From NCBI GenBank assembly GCA_003249955.1, contig QKHS01000010.1, positions 1 to 64,000 on the forward strand: a stretch of 64,000 nt of DNA. Direction: 5' to 3'. The notes beneath the pieces were generated by a model. The model saw only the letters and a list, made by a program, of their open reading frames with translations. It was not told where the DNA came from and did not search any database. Positions 19,001 to 28,769 of this stretch are shown here, piece by piece. The stretch comes from Bacteroidales bacterium (lineage in GTDB: Bacteria; Bacteroidota; Bacteroidia; Bacteroidales; ML635J-15). The number at the start of each line of letters is the position of its first letter. Position 1 is the first letter of the stretch. Made by a program: the position numbers and the translations under genes.

Positions 19001-22000
19001 GTTACATTAACCGACTCTCAGGGATGTACAGCAGAAGCCACCGTTGATGTAACTGTCAATCAACTTCCTTCTGTTACCGCTACCGCGACACCAAATCCTC
19101 AATGTGCAGGAGAACCTGTTGACCTGACTGCCAACGGGGCAGGCGGAACAGCGCCATATACATACAACTGGGATAATGGTCTTGGTGCAGGACAAAACCA
19201 CACGGTTACCCCTTCTGCAAATACAACTTATTCTGTAACTGTAACCGACAACAACGGATGTACTGCCGAAAATACAGTTGATGTGGTCATAAACGAGCCT
19301 CCTGCTCTTACTGCATCTGCTGATCCTAATCCACAATGCGTGAGTGAACCTGTTGACTTAAGTGCAACTGCCTCAGGCGGAACTGCACCATATTCATATT
19401 TGTGGGACAACGGTCTCGGTGCAGGAGCAAATCACACTGTGAATCCTGTTGTAAACACAACATATTCCGTTACCGTTACTGATGATCTTGGCTGTACTGC
19501 CGAAGCTTCCGTATCTGTAATGCTAAATACTTTACCAAATGTTACCGCAACAGCAAGTCCTAACCCTCAATGTGCAAACGAACCTGTTGACTTATCAGCA
19601 AATGCAGTTGGCGGAACAGGCCCATACACATACGACTGGGACAACGGATTAGGAACAGGACAAAACCACACTGTAAATCCTGCATCTAATACAACCTACA
19701 CGGTAACCGTAACAGATGCAAACGGATGTTCAGCAGAAATTCCTGTAAATGTTATTGTAAATCAGTTACCGGCAGTTACCCCTACAGCAACCCCAAATCC
19801 CCAATGTGCAAATGAACCTGTTGATTTAACTGCAAACGGAACAGGCGGAACAGCTCCGTATTCATATACATGGGATAACGGGCTTGGCACAGGACAGAAC
19901 CACACTGTAACCATTTCTGTAAATACTACCTATTCGGTAACAATAACAGATGATTTGGGATGCTCTGCCGAAAACACTGTTGACGTTATTATTAACGAAG
20001 TCCCAACCCTTACTGCTACTGCAGATCCTAATCCACAATGTTCTGCAGAACCTGTTGACTTAAGTGCAAACGGTGCAGGCGGAACAGCCCCTTATTCTTA
20101 TGTCTGGGATAACGGCCTGGGTGCAGGACAGAGCCACACTGTAAATCCTGTTGCAAACACAACTTACTCTGTTACTGTAACAGATGATGCAGGTTGTACG
20201 GCAGAAACCACTGTTAATGTCTTAATAAACTTATTACCGTCAGTTACAGCTACTGCAAACCCGAATCCACAATGTGCAAACGAGCCTGTTGACCTTGGTG
20301 CAAATGGTGCAGGGGGAACCGCTCCGTATTCTTACACATGGGATAACGGACTTGGGGCAGGGCAAAATCATACTGTTAACCCTGCTGCAAACACGACATA
20401 TACAGTAACTGTTACAGATAACAACGGATGTACTGCAGAAAACTCCGTCGCGGTTTCTGTTTTTGAGTTACCTGACGTTATTGCTTCTGCCAGCCCCAAT
20501 CCTCAATGTGCAGGCGAAGACGTTAATCTTACAGCAAATGCAAATGACGGGTTGCCACCTTATTCATATACATGGGATAACGGGCTTGGTGCAGGACAAA
20601 ACCATACTGTAACCCCGGTTTCAAACACATCATATACTGTTACCGTAACAGATGGTAACGGTTGCACAAACGAAAACACTGTTAATGTTGTTATTAATCA
20701 GGCTCCTTCAGTAATTGTTACTGAAACCCAACAAGCCACATGCGGAACCAATAACGGGGAAGCGGCAGCGACAGCCTCAAACGGAACAGCTCCTTACTCC
20801 TATTTGTGGTCTAATGCCGATAACAGCGCCGACGGGATTGCAGAAAATCTTCCTCCCGGACTTATAAGCGTAGTTGTTACTGACGACAACGGATGTACAA
20901 CAACAGGATCAGTTGTTATTACCAGTCCGTCTTCTATGGTATTACTAACCTCAGAAGTGACTCCGGTTTCCTGCTTTAACGGCAGCGACGGAACGGGAAA
21001 TATTAATATTTCAGGCGGTACTGAACCTTATGACGTAACCTGGTCCAACGGAATAACATCAGGCTCACAAAGCGGAGTTTCAGCAGGAGATTTAAGCATT
21101 TCAAACCTGACAACTGGAACATATATCGTTCAGGTAACAGATGCTGACAATTGTGTAATTACAGAAACCTTATCCATAACACAGCCACCGGCAATTACAC
21201 TGATTTCAAACATCACATCTCAGTTATTGTGCTTTGGCAACAGTAATGCAGAAGCCGAAATAACTATTAATGGAGGAACTCCGTTGTATAACTACACATG
21301 GGATAACGGCTCAGTTTCAGGATCAGCAAATAATGCAGGTTCAGGTCCGCACACTTTATCAGGCCTTGACGCAGGAACATATACCATTGTTGTAACTGAT
21401 GCTAATTCATGTACTGAAAGTTTTACAATGACAGTAACCCAGCCGGACATAATTGCTATAAATGCTGCCATGACCGGAGAACCGTCATGTAATGGTTTCA
21501 CTGACGGCACAGCTTCTGTTACAATATCAGGCGGAACATTAAATTACAGCATGAGTTGGGACAATGGTTCCGTAAACGGTAGCATAACAAATATCGACGT
21601 AGGTCCGCATAGCCTGACGAACCTTAATGCAGGAAATTATACAATTATAGTTACAGATGCAAATTCGTGTACTCAATCAACAAATCTGAGCATAACAGAA
21701 CCTGCTGCTTTAACAATTGCTCTTAACCTTGTTCAGGATGTTTCCTGCTTTAACGGTTCAGACGGGATATTCAGCGTTATGGCAGGTGGAGGAACCGCAC
21801 CTTTTGATATTGCCTGGGATAACGGAACCTCATCGGGATCATTAATTGATGTTACTGCCGGGCCTCATAATATTTCCAATACTGAAGACGGCACATTTAA
21901 CGTACAAATTACAGACGCAAACGGTTGTAATATTTCTGACAATATAAACATTTCGCAACCTGCGGTTTTAAATCTCAGCAGTGTAATGACATCTGCTGTT

Positions 22001-23602
22001 TCATGTTTTGGTTATGCCGACGGGGAAGCTGATATTACAGTTTCCGGAGGAACTGCAAATTACAATCTGGCATGGGAAAACGGGACTACATCAGGGAACA
22101 TAAACGGAGTAAGCGCCGGAACATATCCTATAAATTCATTAACTGCCGGCAACTACATTATAACTGTCACTGACGACAATTCCTGCACTCTCACGGCAAA
22201 TCTAACTATTACTCAACCTGCCCAGATTACCAACACAATAAATGTGACATCTAATGTTAACTGTAACGGTGGAAACGACGGTGCTTTTGCATTGCTTATT
22301 TCCGGAGGAACAGCAAATTACGACATTAACTGGACAAACGGAACATATTCTGACAATCTTATAAATGCAGATGCAGGACCTCACAATATTACAAACATTC
22401 CTGCAGGTAATTACTCTCTTACAATTACCGATGCAAATACCTGCGAACAAACCGAAACTTTTAACATTACACAGCCGGCAGCAATTACTCTTACAGTAAA
22501 TTCTTCGGTTAACGTTTCATGCACGGGAGGCTCAAACGGGAGTTTTAACATTTCTGTTGGAGGAGGAACACCTCTTTACGATCTGTCATGGGATAGCGGC
22601 ACAACTTCAGGTTCACTCACCGGCATAAACGCAGGTACTCAGAACATAACAAATCTCGATTACGGGACATATACAATAATTGTTACGGACAACAGCGGTT
22701 GCACTCAAACCACAAGCATACTTATTGACCAGCCTGCAACAATTTTAAACATGAGTGTTTTTTCTGTTACAGATGCAAGTTGTATCGGGGTTGCCGACGG
22801 CTCTGCCACAGTTGAGGCTACAGGCGGAGTTGCTCCATACGCATTTGTGTGGGACAATCCGGGCGGAATTGATGAAAATATTATAAATGTAACTTCAGGC
22901 ACATATAACGTAACCGTTACAGATGCATGGAACTGTACATTTACCATCCCGGTTATAATCGGCCAACCTGCAAACGGACTTACTGCCACTTACACAACTA
23001 CCGATGTTTCATGTAACGGCTGGTCCGACGGTAGTATTAATATCACCCCTTCAGGCGGGACTCCTGCATACAGTTACATTTGGGACCCTGATGTTTCATC
23101 GGGCAGTACGGCAAACGGCCTGGCTACAGGAACTTATAATGTAACTGTTAACGATGCCGGAACCTGCGAACTTATTCTTGCCATCGATATTATTGTTGAC
23201 CCCAACGCATTATCCGTAAGCTTTGTAAGTTCTGATTCTGTTTCCTGCTTTGGAGGAAACGACGGCAGTCTTACAATCATAGCTTCCGGAGGACAGTTCC
23301 CTTATGATTATTTATGGAGCAACGGGCCGACAACTGAGACTACTACAGGCGCTGCCGGGAATTACACTATTACTGTTACCGATGATAACGGATGCGAGGT
23401 TAATGCAGACAGCACTATTTATGAACCGGCAGCTTTATCTGGAATTGTAAGTTCAACTTCCCATGTAAACTGTTTTGGCGGAAGTGACGGAAGCATTACA
23501 GTTTCTGCATCTGCAGGGACACCTCCTTATACTTATTATTGGGAAAACAGTGCCGGAACAAATACCGGAATCACAACTCCTGTAGCAAACGGATTTCAAT
23601 AA
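16091..23602 (+). CDS. Giant SprB-like adhesin, segment 1 (signal peptide, Gly-rich region, 78-aa repeats, SprB repeats)
   Basis: 2503 aa; reading frame breaks at ~23590 in the middle of a SprB repeat. Confidence 0.9.
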   Translation: MKIYKVLALSIAVFLFAFNYTHAQCLTCNSQDPAGIVSGAGVEASIGTWNIVTATFSGQDYAVFSLSQGYTYEWQICGAGGFSTPMLTLFTGSGCNSQTFVTSNSGACANITYIAPENQNITILLSETDCSANATNLSLQWKSSCSPNCGTDVNHGGADWIISTDTYVGGNHTNIGNFVVNAGVTAYLSCHTFHVEAVNITVNGTIDGNYKGSVGGTGGAGGAASAGSDGSCGSGGPGQPGTDGQGSGPGFAGMAGLLGGCTELDCGACTDGYIAGSGGAGSGSGAAHYANGGTSGSGAQAADVNGSDAIGGFGGSGPFFGAFAYGDNTSLQVLAGSGGAGAGGGGGGYTPGINGGNGGAGGGRVELIASNTFTCSVTGAVLCNGYDGEHGGNGGFGSLDDNWGCFSGGDLENTDNCGVCPATGNYYGTGGAGGGAGGGSGGGILISSADLATILGNLEVAGGEGGHAGYPNTTHGTCFRNARGGSGGVGGRIKIFRNPCLENQINPTSDVLGGLPGASVGGSVERAPSGVLLLLDHPSYVAFDAGEIGSDQDICINGLPNALNMTTPPSGGIGTYTYQWWKCTGGSCTNPPVGYTPIGGATSNTYSPPALAVTTYYSLMVQSGSEECRQWTSPVIITVHPDPDISINASANDVCEDQPITITATINGGFGACTIQWQYSDDGVTWNNVGTNSTTYSVPTANSFTNRQYRATYDCTADGCNMGTSNIEVINVAEPPEWDNISVTPPELCLGGNVTFSASVTGGLGGTIVWYVSPAGAGTWVVVTSPDNPGTGSWDYQPVYTPGGSGCAIDDAPVNTVNVVDDPQITISTADTETCENDPLTLTSNTNGGSGTCSYQWQYWDGSTWVNVGTDSDTYTIPADVPFLNEIYRCLYTCTGTGCDQAISNELTITVFENPDVTATANPNPQCANEPVDLTANGSNGSAPYTYFWDNGLGAGQNHTVNPASNTTYSVTLTDSQGCTAEATVDVTVNQLPSVTATATPNPQCAGEPVDLTANGAGGTAPYTYNWDNGLGAGQNHTVTPSANTTYSVTVTDNNGCTAENTVDVVINEPPALTASADPNPQCVSEPVDLSATASGGTAPYSYLWDNGLGAGANHTVNPVVNTTYSVTVTDDLGCTAEASVSVMLNTLPNVTATASPNPQCANEPVDLSANAVGGTGPYTYDWDNGLGTGQNHTVNPASNTTYTVTVTDANGCSAEIPVNVIVNQLPAVTPTATPNPQCANEPVDLTANGTGGTAPYSYTWDNGLGTGQNHTVTISVNTTYSVTITDDLGCSAENTVDVIINEVPTLTATADPNPQCSAEPVDLSANGAGGTAPYSYVWDNGLGAGQSHTVNPVANTTYSVTVTDDAGCTAETTVNVLINLLPSVTATANPNPQCANEPVDLGANGAGGTAPYSYTWDNGLGAGQNHTVNPAANTTYTVTVTDNNGCTAENSVAVSVFELPDVIASASPNPQCAGEDVNLTANANDGLPPYSYTWDNGLGAGQNHTVTPVSNTSYTVTVTDGNGCTNENTVNVVINQAPSVIVTETQQATCGTNNGEAAATASNGTAPYSYLWSNADNSADGIAENLPPGLISVVVTDDNGCTTTGSVVITSPSSMVLLTSEVTPVSCFNGSDGTGNINISGGTEPYDVTWSNGITSGSQSGVSAGDLSISNLTTGTYIVQVTDADNCVITETLSITQPPAITLISNITSQLLCFGNSNAEAEITINGGTPLYNYTWDNGSVSGSANNAGSGPHTLSGLDAGTYTIVVTDANSCTESFTMTVTQPDIIAINAAMTGEPSCNGFTDGTASVTISGGTLNYSMSWDNGSVNGSITNIDVGPHSLTNLNAGNYTIIVTDANSCTQSTNLSITEPAALTIALNLVQDVSCFNGSDGIFSVMAGGGTAPFDIAWDNGTSSGSLIDVTAGPHNISNTEDGTFNVQITDANGCNISDNINISQPAVLNLSSVMTSAVSCFGYADGEADITVSGGTANYNLAWENGTTSGNINGVSAGTYPINSLTAGNYIITVTDDNSCTLTANLTITQPAQITNTINVTSNVNCNGGNDGAFALLISGGTANYDINWTNGTYSDNLINADAGPHNITNIPAGNYSLTITDANTCEQTETFNITQPAAITLTVNSSVNVSCTGGSNGSFNISVGGGTPLYDLSWDSGTTSGSLTGINAGTQNITNLDYGTYTIIVTDNSGCTQTTSILIDQPATILNMSVFSVTDASCIGVADGSATVEATGGVAPYAFVWDNPGGIDENIINVTSGTYNVTVTDAWNCTFTIPVIIGQPANGLTATYTTTDVSCNGWSDGSINITPSGGTPAYSYIWDPDVSSGSTANGLATGTYNVTVNDAGTCELILAIDIIVDPNALSVSFVSSDSVSCFGGNDGSLTIIASGGQFPYDYLWSNGPTTETTTGAAGNYTITVTDDNGCEVNADSTIYEPAALSGIVSSTSHVNCFGGSDGSITVSASAGTPPYTYYWENSAGTNTGITTPVANGFQ
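16731..17570 (+). other. Glycine-rich low-complexity region of giant adhesin
   Basis: GSVGGTGGAGGAASAGSDGSCGSGGPGQPG...GGAGAGGGGGGYTPGINGGNGGAGGG; recurrent GGYGGTGCCGG DNA motif. Confidence 0.85.
18830..20707 (+). repeat. Eight tandem 234-bp (78-aa) protein-coding repeats
   Basis: Eight copies of VTATAxPNPQCANEPVDLTANGxGGTAPYTYxWDNGLGAGQNHTVxPxxNTTYSVTVTDxxGC... Confidence 0.9.
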
Positions 23603-25173
23603 CAGATGCCAACGGTTGCGGTCCCGTAGCTTTAACCGCAACGGTTAACGAGCCTGCTGTTGCTTTATCGGTATCGGTAATCGAAGTTAACCAACCTACA
23701 TGTAACGGATATAGTGACGGCTCTGTAACGGCAACAGCTTCAGGTGGTACAATGCCGGTATTCTCATATCAATGGGCTGCCCCTATTGCATTCTTCAACG
23801 GGCAAACACCTTCTGCACTCAGTGCCGGAAATTACTCGGTAACAATAACTGACTCAAACGGATGTACTGCTGAAAATAGTTTTACTCTTGACCAGCCATC
23901 TCCTGCAACTGTAGGAATTACATTTGTTCAGCCCGGCTGCAACGGAGATTCTGACGGATCTGCAACGGCAACCGGAAATGGAGGAAACGGCGGATTTACA
24001 TACCATTGGGAAAACTCATCGGCAACGACAATATCGTCTGTTGCAACAGCATCCGGACTTGCAACAGGCACATACTACGTAACTGCCACAGATGCTTCGG
24101 GTTGTACTGCAACATCTTCGGTTTTGGTTACACAACCTGCTGTTTTAACTGTAAGTTTAAGTGGCATTGATGCTTCTACTTATGGCAACAATGATGGTTC
24201 TGCTACTGCAACCCCATCGGGTGGAACAGCAACATATTCTTATGAATGGGAAAATCAGGCAAACCCCGGGGTAATAATTGCCACAACCCAGACAGCATCA
24301 AATCTTTATACCGGGACATATTGTGTTACCGTAACCGATTTAAACGGATGTACTGTTTCTGACTGCATATTCCTGAACCAGCCACCGGATCAACTTGCAG
24401 GAGTTATTGCAAATCATGATGATATCTCATGTTTTGGCTATGACGATGGCAGTATTACAATAAACGGTTATGGGGGAACGCCTCCGTATATTTTCGTATG
24501 GGAGCATCCGCTTGGGACAAACATAGGAAACGGACCAACAATAAGCAATCTGGAACCGGGAAATTATTATTTCACGATTATGGATCAGCTTGCATTTGAA
24601 TGGGATACAATAATTACAATTACGGAACCTTCACTTTTTACTTTCGAAGGCATAACCAATACCAACGTTTCCTGTTTCGGCGGTTCTGATGCTCATATCG
24701 AAGTAACTGTAAATGATGGTACTGCTCCTTATTCTTATTCATGGGAAAATATCAGCGGCCCTGTAACTACAAATAACGACACACTTTATAATGTCCCTGC
24801 CGGTACTTATTCGGTTACAATAACAGACGCAAACGGATGTGGCCCGTTAACTGCCTCTTCGGTAGTCAACCAGCCACCTGTTCTCGACGTCACCATAACT
24901 CTTGTAACTAACCCTGTTTGTTTTGGAGACTCAAACGGAGAAATAAATACTACAGTTAGCGGAGGAACCCCGCCATATATAAGTTATCAATGGGCTGCTC
25001 CTATAGATGCTTATTCAGGTACTAATCCTACGGGACTGGCTTCCGGATCATATACTGTTACTGTAACCGACAATTTTAAACTGTACAGCAACAGACACTT
25101 ATGTTTTAACACAACCAACAGCAGTAAGCGGAATTTTAAACGCGACTTCCACAACAGGATTCGGGGCTTCTGA
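23539..25173 (+). CDS. Giant SprB-like adhesin, segment 2 (shifted frame)
   Basis: SITDANGCGPVALTATVNEPAV... continues the SprB repeats in another frame; ends by frameshift at ~25078. Confidence 0.85.
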   Translation: MGKQCRNKYRNHNSCSKRISITDANGCGPVALTATVNEPAVALSVSVIEVNQPTCNGYSDGSVTATASGGTMPVFSYQWAAPIAFFNGQTPSALSAGNYSVTITDSNGCTAENSFTLDQPSPATVGITFVQPGCNGDSDGSATATGNGGNGGFTYHWENSSATTISSVATASGLATGTYYVTATDASGCTATSSVLVTQPAVLTVSLSGIDASTYGNNDGSATATPSGGTATYSYEWENQANPGVIIATTQTASNLYTGTYCVTVTDLNGCTVSDCIFLNQPPDQLAGVIANHDDISCFGYDDGSITINGYGGTPPYIFVWEHPLGTNIGNGPTISNLEPGNYYFTIMDQLAFEWDTIITITEPSLFTFEGITNTNVSCFGGSDAHIEVTVNDGTAPYSYSWENISGPVTTNNDTLYNVPAGTYSVTITDANGCGPLTASSVVNQPPVLDVTITLVTNPVCFGDSNGEINTTVSGGTPPYISYQWAAPIDAYSGTNPTGLASGSYTVTVTDNFKLYSNRHLCFNTTNSSKRNFKRDFHNRIRGF

Positions 25174-25351
25174 CGGAAATGTTTCAGTTTCCCCGGCCGG
25201 AGGCATTCCCGGCTATACTTATGAGTGGGAAAATTCTGCAAATCCCGGAATAATAATATCAACATCTGACTTTGTAAATAACCTCCCGGCAGGTAATTAT
25301 TGCGTTACTGTTACAGATGCAAATATCTGCGAATTTACAGATTGTATTGAC

Positions 25352-28300
25352 TTGCCTCAACCTGAACAACTGGCAGTAATAATTGATGCTGAAAACATTG
25401 ATTGCAACGGTAACGATAACGGAAGTGTAAACGCTGTTGTTACCGGAGGTATTCCCGACTATACTTATGTATGGAGAAACAGCATGGGATCTCTTGTCAG
25501 TACCAATCAAAGCATTACAGATTTACCACCCGACACATATTCGGTAACTGTAACTGATGCAAACGGATACACTGCAAATGCAAGCGTTATTATAACTGAG
25601 CCGGATATTATTATTTCTCCGGTTACATCAATTTCTCATGTAACCTGCTTCGGGTTAAGCAACGGCAGCATTATTCTTAATCCTTCCGGAGGCGAAATGC
25701 CTTACACCATGTCATGGTACGAAATCAATACTCCGTCAGATATTTTAAGTACCAGCAGTATTCTCAATAATGTACCGGCAGGATCATATCACTTTAGCCT
25801 TACTGACAATAATAATTGTTCTCACGATACTGTAATTGAAATCACTCAACCGGATGCATTAATAATTTCTTCGGTAGAAGTTCACAATTTACCTTGTCCT
25901 TATGATATAAATACAGGTTGGGCTGTTGTACATTTCAGCGGAGCAACTCAACCATACACATTTACGTGGACAGATGCTTCTTCGATAAACATCGGAATAA
26001 ATAATGATACGGTAACAGGACTTGTTCCCGGAGATTACAATATTATGATCCAGGATAATAACTCCTGCCCTTCGGCAAACGCCGGTTTCAGCGTAACCAT
26101 CCCCGAGGCATTTAACCTGACTGGCATAACTGACTCTGTAAGCTGTTTTAACGGAAACGACGGATCTGTTTTACTTAGTGTTGAAGGCGGAACGCCAGGG
26201 TACTCATATGACTGGACTCCGGAAGCAGAAAATACAGCTTACCTGCAAAATTTAAATGCCGGTAATTATTCTGTCATCGTTTCAGATGCAAATTCATGTA
26301 CTGCCGAAACTTCATTTATAGTTGGAGAGCCCGATGCAGAATTAACAGCTTCTGTTATTCAGACTGAATTTATTCTTTGTTATGATGACTCAACTGCAGA
26401 ATTTGAACTGACTGTTTCTGGCGGAACACCTCCATATTCAATAAACTGGTCAGATACAGAAGCAAATACGGGATTCCTGAATCTGGCGGAAGAAGGGACT
26501 ATTTCCCAGTCAGGACTTCCTTCATCAGATTACAGCATTACCGTAACAGATTCGCGGTTCTGTGAAACGACAACAAGTATCAGCATTTCACAACCTGTAA
26601 ATATTATTTATAGCTTTGAAGATATTGAACCGGCATCATGTAACGGATTTGCAGATGCTTCTGTTGCAATTTCGGCAAACGGTGGAACAGGAAGCCTTAA
26701 CTATTTATGGGATGAGATGACTTCACCGGTTACAACTACGGTTTATAGCGATATAATTGCCGGATGGCACTACATTACAATTACCGATGACAATATGTGT
26801 CAGAAATATGATTCTGTTTTCATCAGCCAGCCGGACATATTAACATCTGATCTTGTTAACGATCTTTATGTTTTATGTTACGGAGATTCTACAGCAAGCA
26901 CTTCCATAGTTATTTCCGGCGGGACTCCTGATTATACAATTCAGTGGTACAACGAAAGTTTCGAAAATGCCGGGAATTCCCAATGGATAAACGGTCTGGG
27001 AGCCGGAGATTACTACTTAAGCATTACAGATTCACATGATTGCTTATATGTTGATACAGTTACAGTAAATCAACCTGACGCATTGACGGCTTCAATGGAC
27101 AGTATAAATCCTTCATGCTATATGTATCAGGACGGACAAATTTGGGTAACAGTTACCGGAGGAACGCCTGAATATTCATATGATTGGGACAGTCCGGGAG
27201 CAACAGATTCCGATACTGCATTCAGTGTGCCTCAGGGAATGTGGCATGTAACAGTAACCGATGCAAACATGTGCCGGATTTATGACTCTGTCTCAGTTGC
27301 CCATCCCGACCGGATTGAGATAAGCGATGTTACAACCCATGTTGATTGTAGTGCCTTTATGGGAACATCAACTTTAACAGTAACCGGAGGAACAGTTCCT
27401 TACGAATATGCATGGTCAACGGAAGACAGCACATCATCTGTTATTAATTTACCGGGTGGACCTCACACAGTTACTGTTACGGACAATAATTCCTGCTCAT
27501 TATCTTATGAAATAAATGTCCCCGTAATTGGCAGAAATTATGTGAACCTTTTGCAAACGAATTACATTTTATGTTACGGCGATTATACAGGAGCACTTCA
27601 GGTTCAGGTATCCGGACATCCTCCTTACAGCTACAACTGGAACATTACTCCGGCTTCGGACACCTCTTTTTACGACAATCTTCCGGCAGGAGAATATTCA
27701 GTTACAGTTAACGACAGTTGGAATTGCATTGGAGATACAACATATACAATTACCCAGCCTGACGAACTTATTATTTCTTTCGCCAGCCAAAATGTTCTTT
27801 GCCGTAACGAATCCACCGGATGGATTTCGACAACTGTAACGGGAGGAACAGCAGATTATAGCCTTAACTGGCATCACAACAGCAGCAGTAATTACGATCT
27901 TACAGATTTACCTGTCGGGACATACTATCTTGACGTTACAGACGAAAACGGATGTTCGGCTTCAAATTTCATAACTATAACAGAACCTGACTCATCATTA
28001 TTTGCCGCAATTGCTGTTACCAATACAAACTGTTTCGGTTCGGACGACGGACAGGCTTTTGCTCAGGGACAGGGCGGAACGCCACCTTACTCATATCACT
28101 GGACAGGTCCGAATAATCACATTATTGACACCGCAGTAACAGGAATGAATTTATTCCCCGGATATTACAGATTGACTGTCACAGATGCAAACAATTGTAA
28201 ATATTACACTCAGGCATCTATAGGAGAGCCAGGGCCAATTACCATATCCGTTGATCAATACATGGGGCCGTCTTGCCAGGGAAACTGGGACGGATACATT

Positions 28301-28759
28301 GCTCTTGATTCTGTTACCGGAGGTACACCTCCTTATTATATCCGAATTTCCGGAGATATGTTCTACCTTGAGCAGGAAAGTTTGTTAGTTGACAGCCTTT
28401 ACGGCGGCTCATACAGAATAGACATAGTTGACTCTCATAATTGTATTCAACAGGGGAGTTCTTATGTTGTAATTCTTACAGATGCCGACATAGACTGTCT
28501 TCAGATACCTGCAGCATTCTCTCCTAACGGAGACGGCTATAATGATGAATGGCAGATAGACAACCTGTATATGTTCCCCAAGATACTTATTCAGGTTTAT
28601 AACAGATGGGGACAATTACTTTATGAAGGTGGTGCATGGGACGATTTCTGGGACGGGACATATAACGGAAACGTTGTCCCTACCGGCGCATACATTTATC
28701 ATATTGATATGAATAATAATCTTAAACCACGAACCGGAACTGTAACAATTGTAAGATAA
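25352..28759 (+). CDS. Giant SprB-like adhesin, segment 3 with T9SS type B sorting domain (frame actually open from ~25081)
   Basis: SprB repeats and C-term IPAAFSPNGDGYNDEWQIDNLYMFPKILIQVYNRWGQLLYEGGAWDDFWDGTYNG...TVTIVR. Confidence 0.9.
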   Translation: MPQPEQLAVIIDAENIDCNGNDNGSVNAVVTGGIPDYTYVWRNSMGSLVSTNQSITDLPPDTYSVTVTDANGYTANASVIITEPDIIISPVTSISHVTCFGLSNGSIILNPSGGEMPYTMSWYEINTPSDILSTSSILNNVPAGSYHFSLTDNNNCSHDTVIEITQPDALIISSVEVHNLPCPYDINTGWAVVHFSGATQPYTFTWTDASSINIGINNDTVTGLVPGDYNIMIQDNNSCPSANAGFSVTIPEAFNLTGITDSVSCFNGNDGSVLLSVEGGTPGYSYDWTPEAENTAYLQNLNAGNYSVIVSDANSCTAETSFIVGEPDAELTASVIQTEFILCYDDSTAEFELTVSGGTPPYSINWSDTEANTGFLNLAEEGTISQSGLPSSDYSITVTDSRFCETTTSISISQPVNIIYSFEDIEPASCNGFADASVAISANGGTGSLNYLWDEMTSPVTTTVYSDIIAGWHYITITDDNMCQKYDSVFISQPDILTSDLVNDLYVLCYGDSTASTSIVISGGTPDYTIQWYNESFENAGNSQWINGLGAGDYYLSITDSHDCLYVDTVTVNQPDALTASMDSINPSCYMYQDGQIWVTVTGGTPEYSYDWDSPGATDSDTAFSVPQGMWHVTVTDANMCRIYDSVSVAHPDRIEISDVTTHVDCSAFMGTSTLTVTGGTVPYEYAWSTEDSTSSVINLPGGPHTVTVTDNNSCSLSYEINVPVIGRNYVNLLQTNYILCYGDYTGALQVQVSGHPPYSYNWNITPASDTSFYDNLPAGEYSVTVNDSWNCIGDTTYTITQPDELIISFASQNVLCRNESTGWISTTVTGGTADYSLNWHHNSSSNYDLTDLPVGTYYLDVTDENGCSASNFITITEPDSSLFAAIAVTNTNCFGSDDGQAFAQGQGGTPPYSYHWTGPNNHIIDTAVTGMNLFPGYYRLTVTDANNCKYYTQASIGEPGPITISVDQYMGPSCQGNWDGYIALDSVTGGTPPYYIRISGDMFYLEQESLLVDSLYGGSYRIDIVDSHNCIQQGSSYVVILTDADIDCLQIPAAFSPNGDGYNDEWQIDNLYMFPKILIQVYNRWGQLLYEGGAWDDFWDGTYNGNVVPTGAYIYHIDMNNNLKPRTGTVTIVR

Positions 28760-28769
28760 TTTCGTTAAA

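Noticed and set aside
16272-19410. Many overlapping ORFs on both strands (16695, 16746, 17247, 17897, 18226, 19007 etc.)
   Set aside because: Shadow frames of the Gly-rich and repeat regions of the giant adhesin; biased composition, no independent support.
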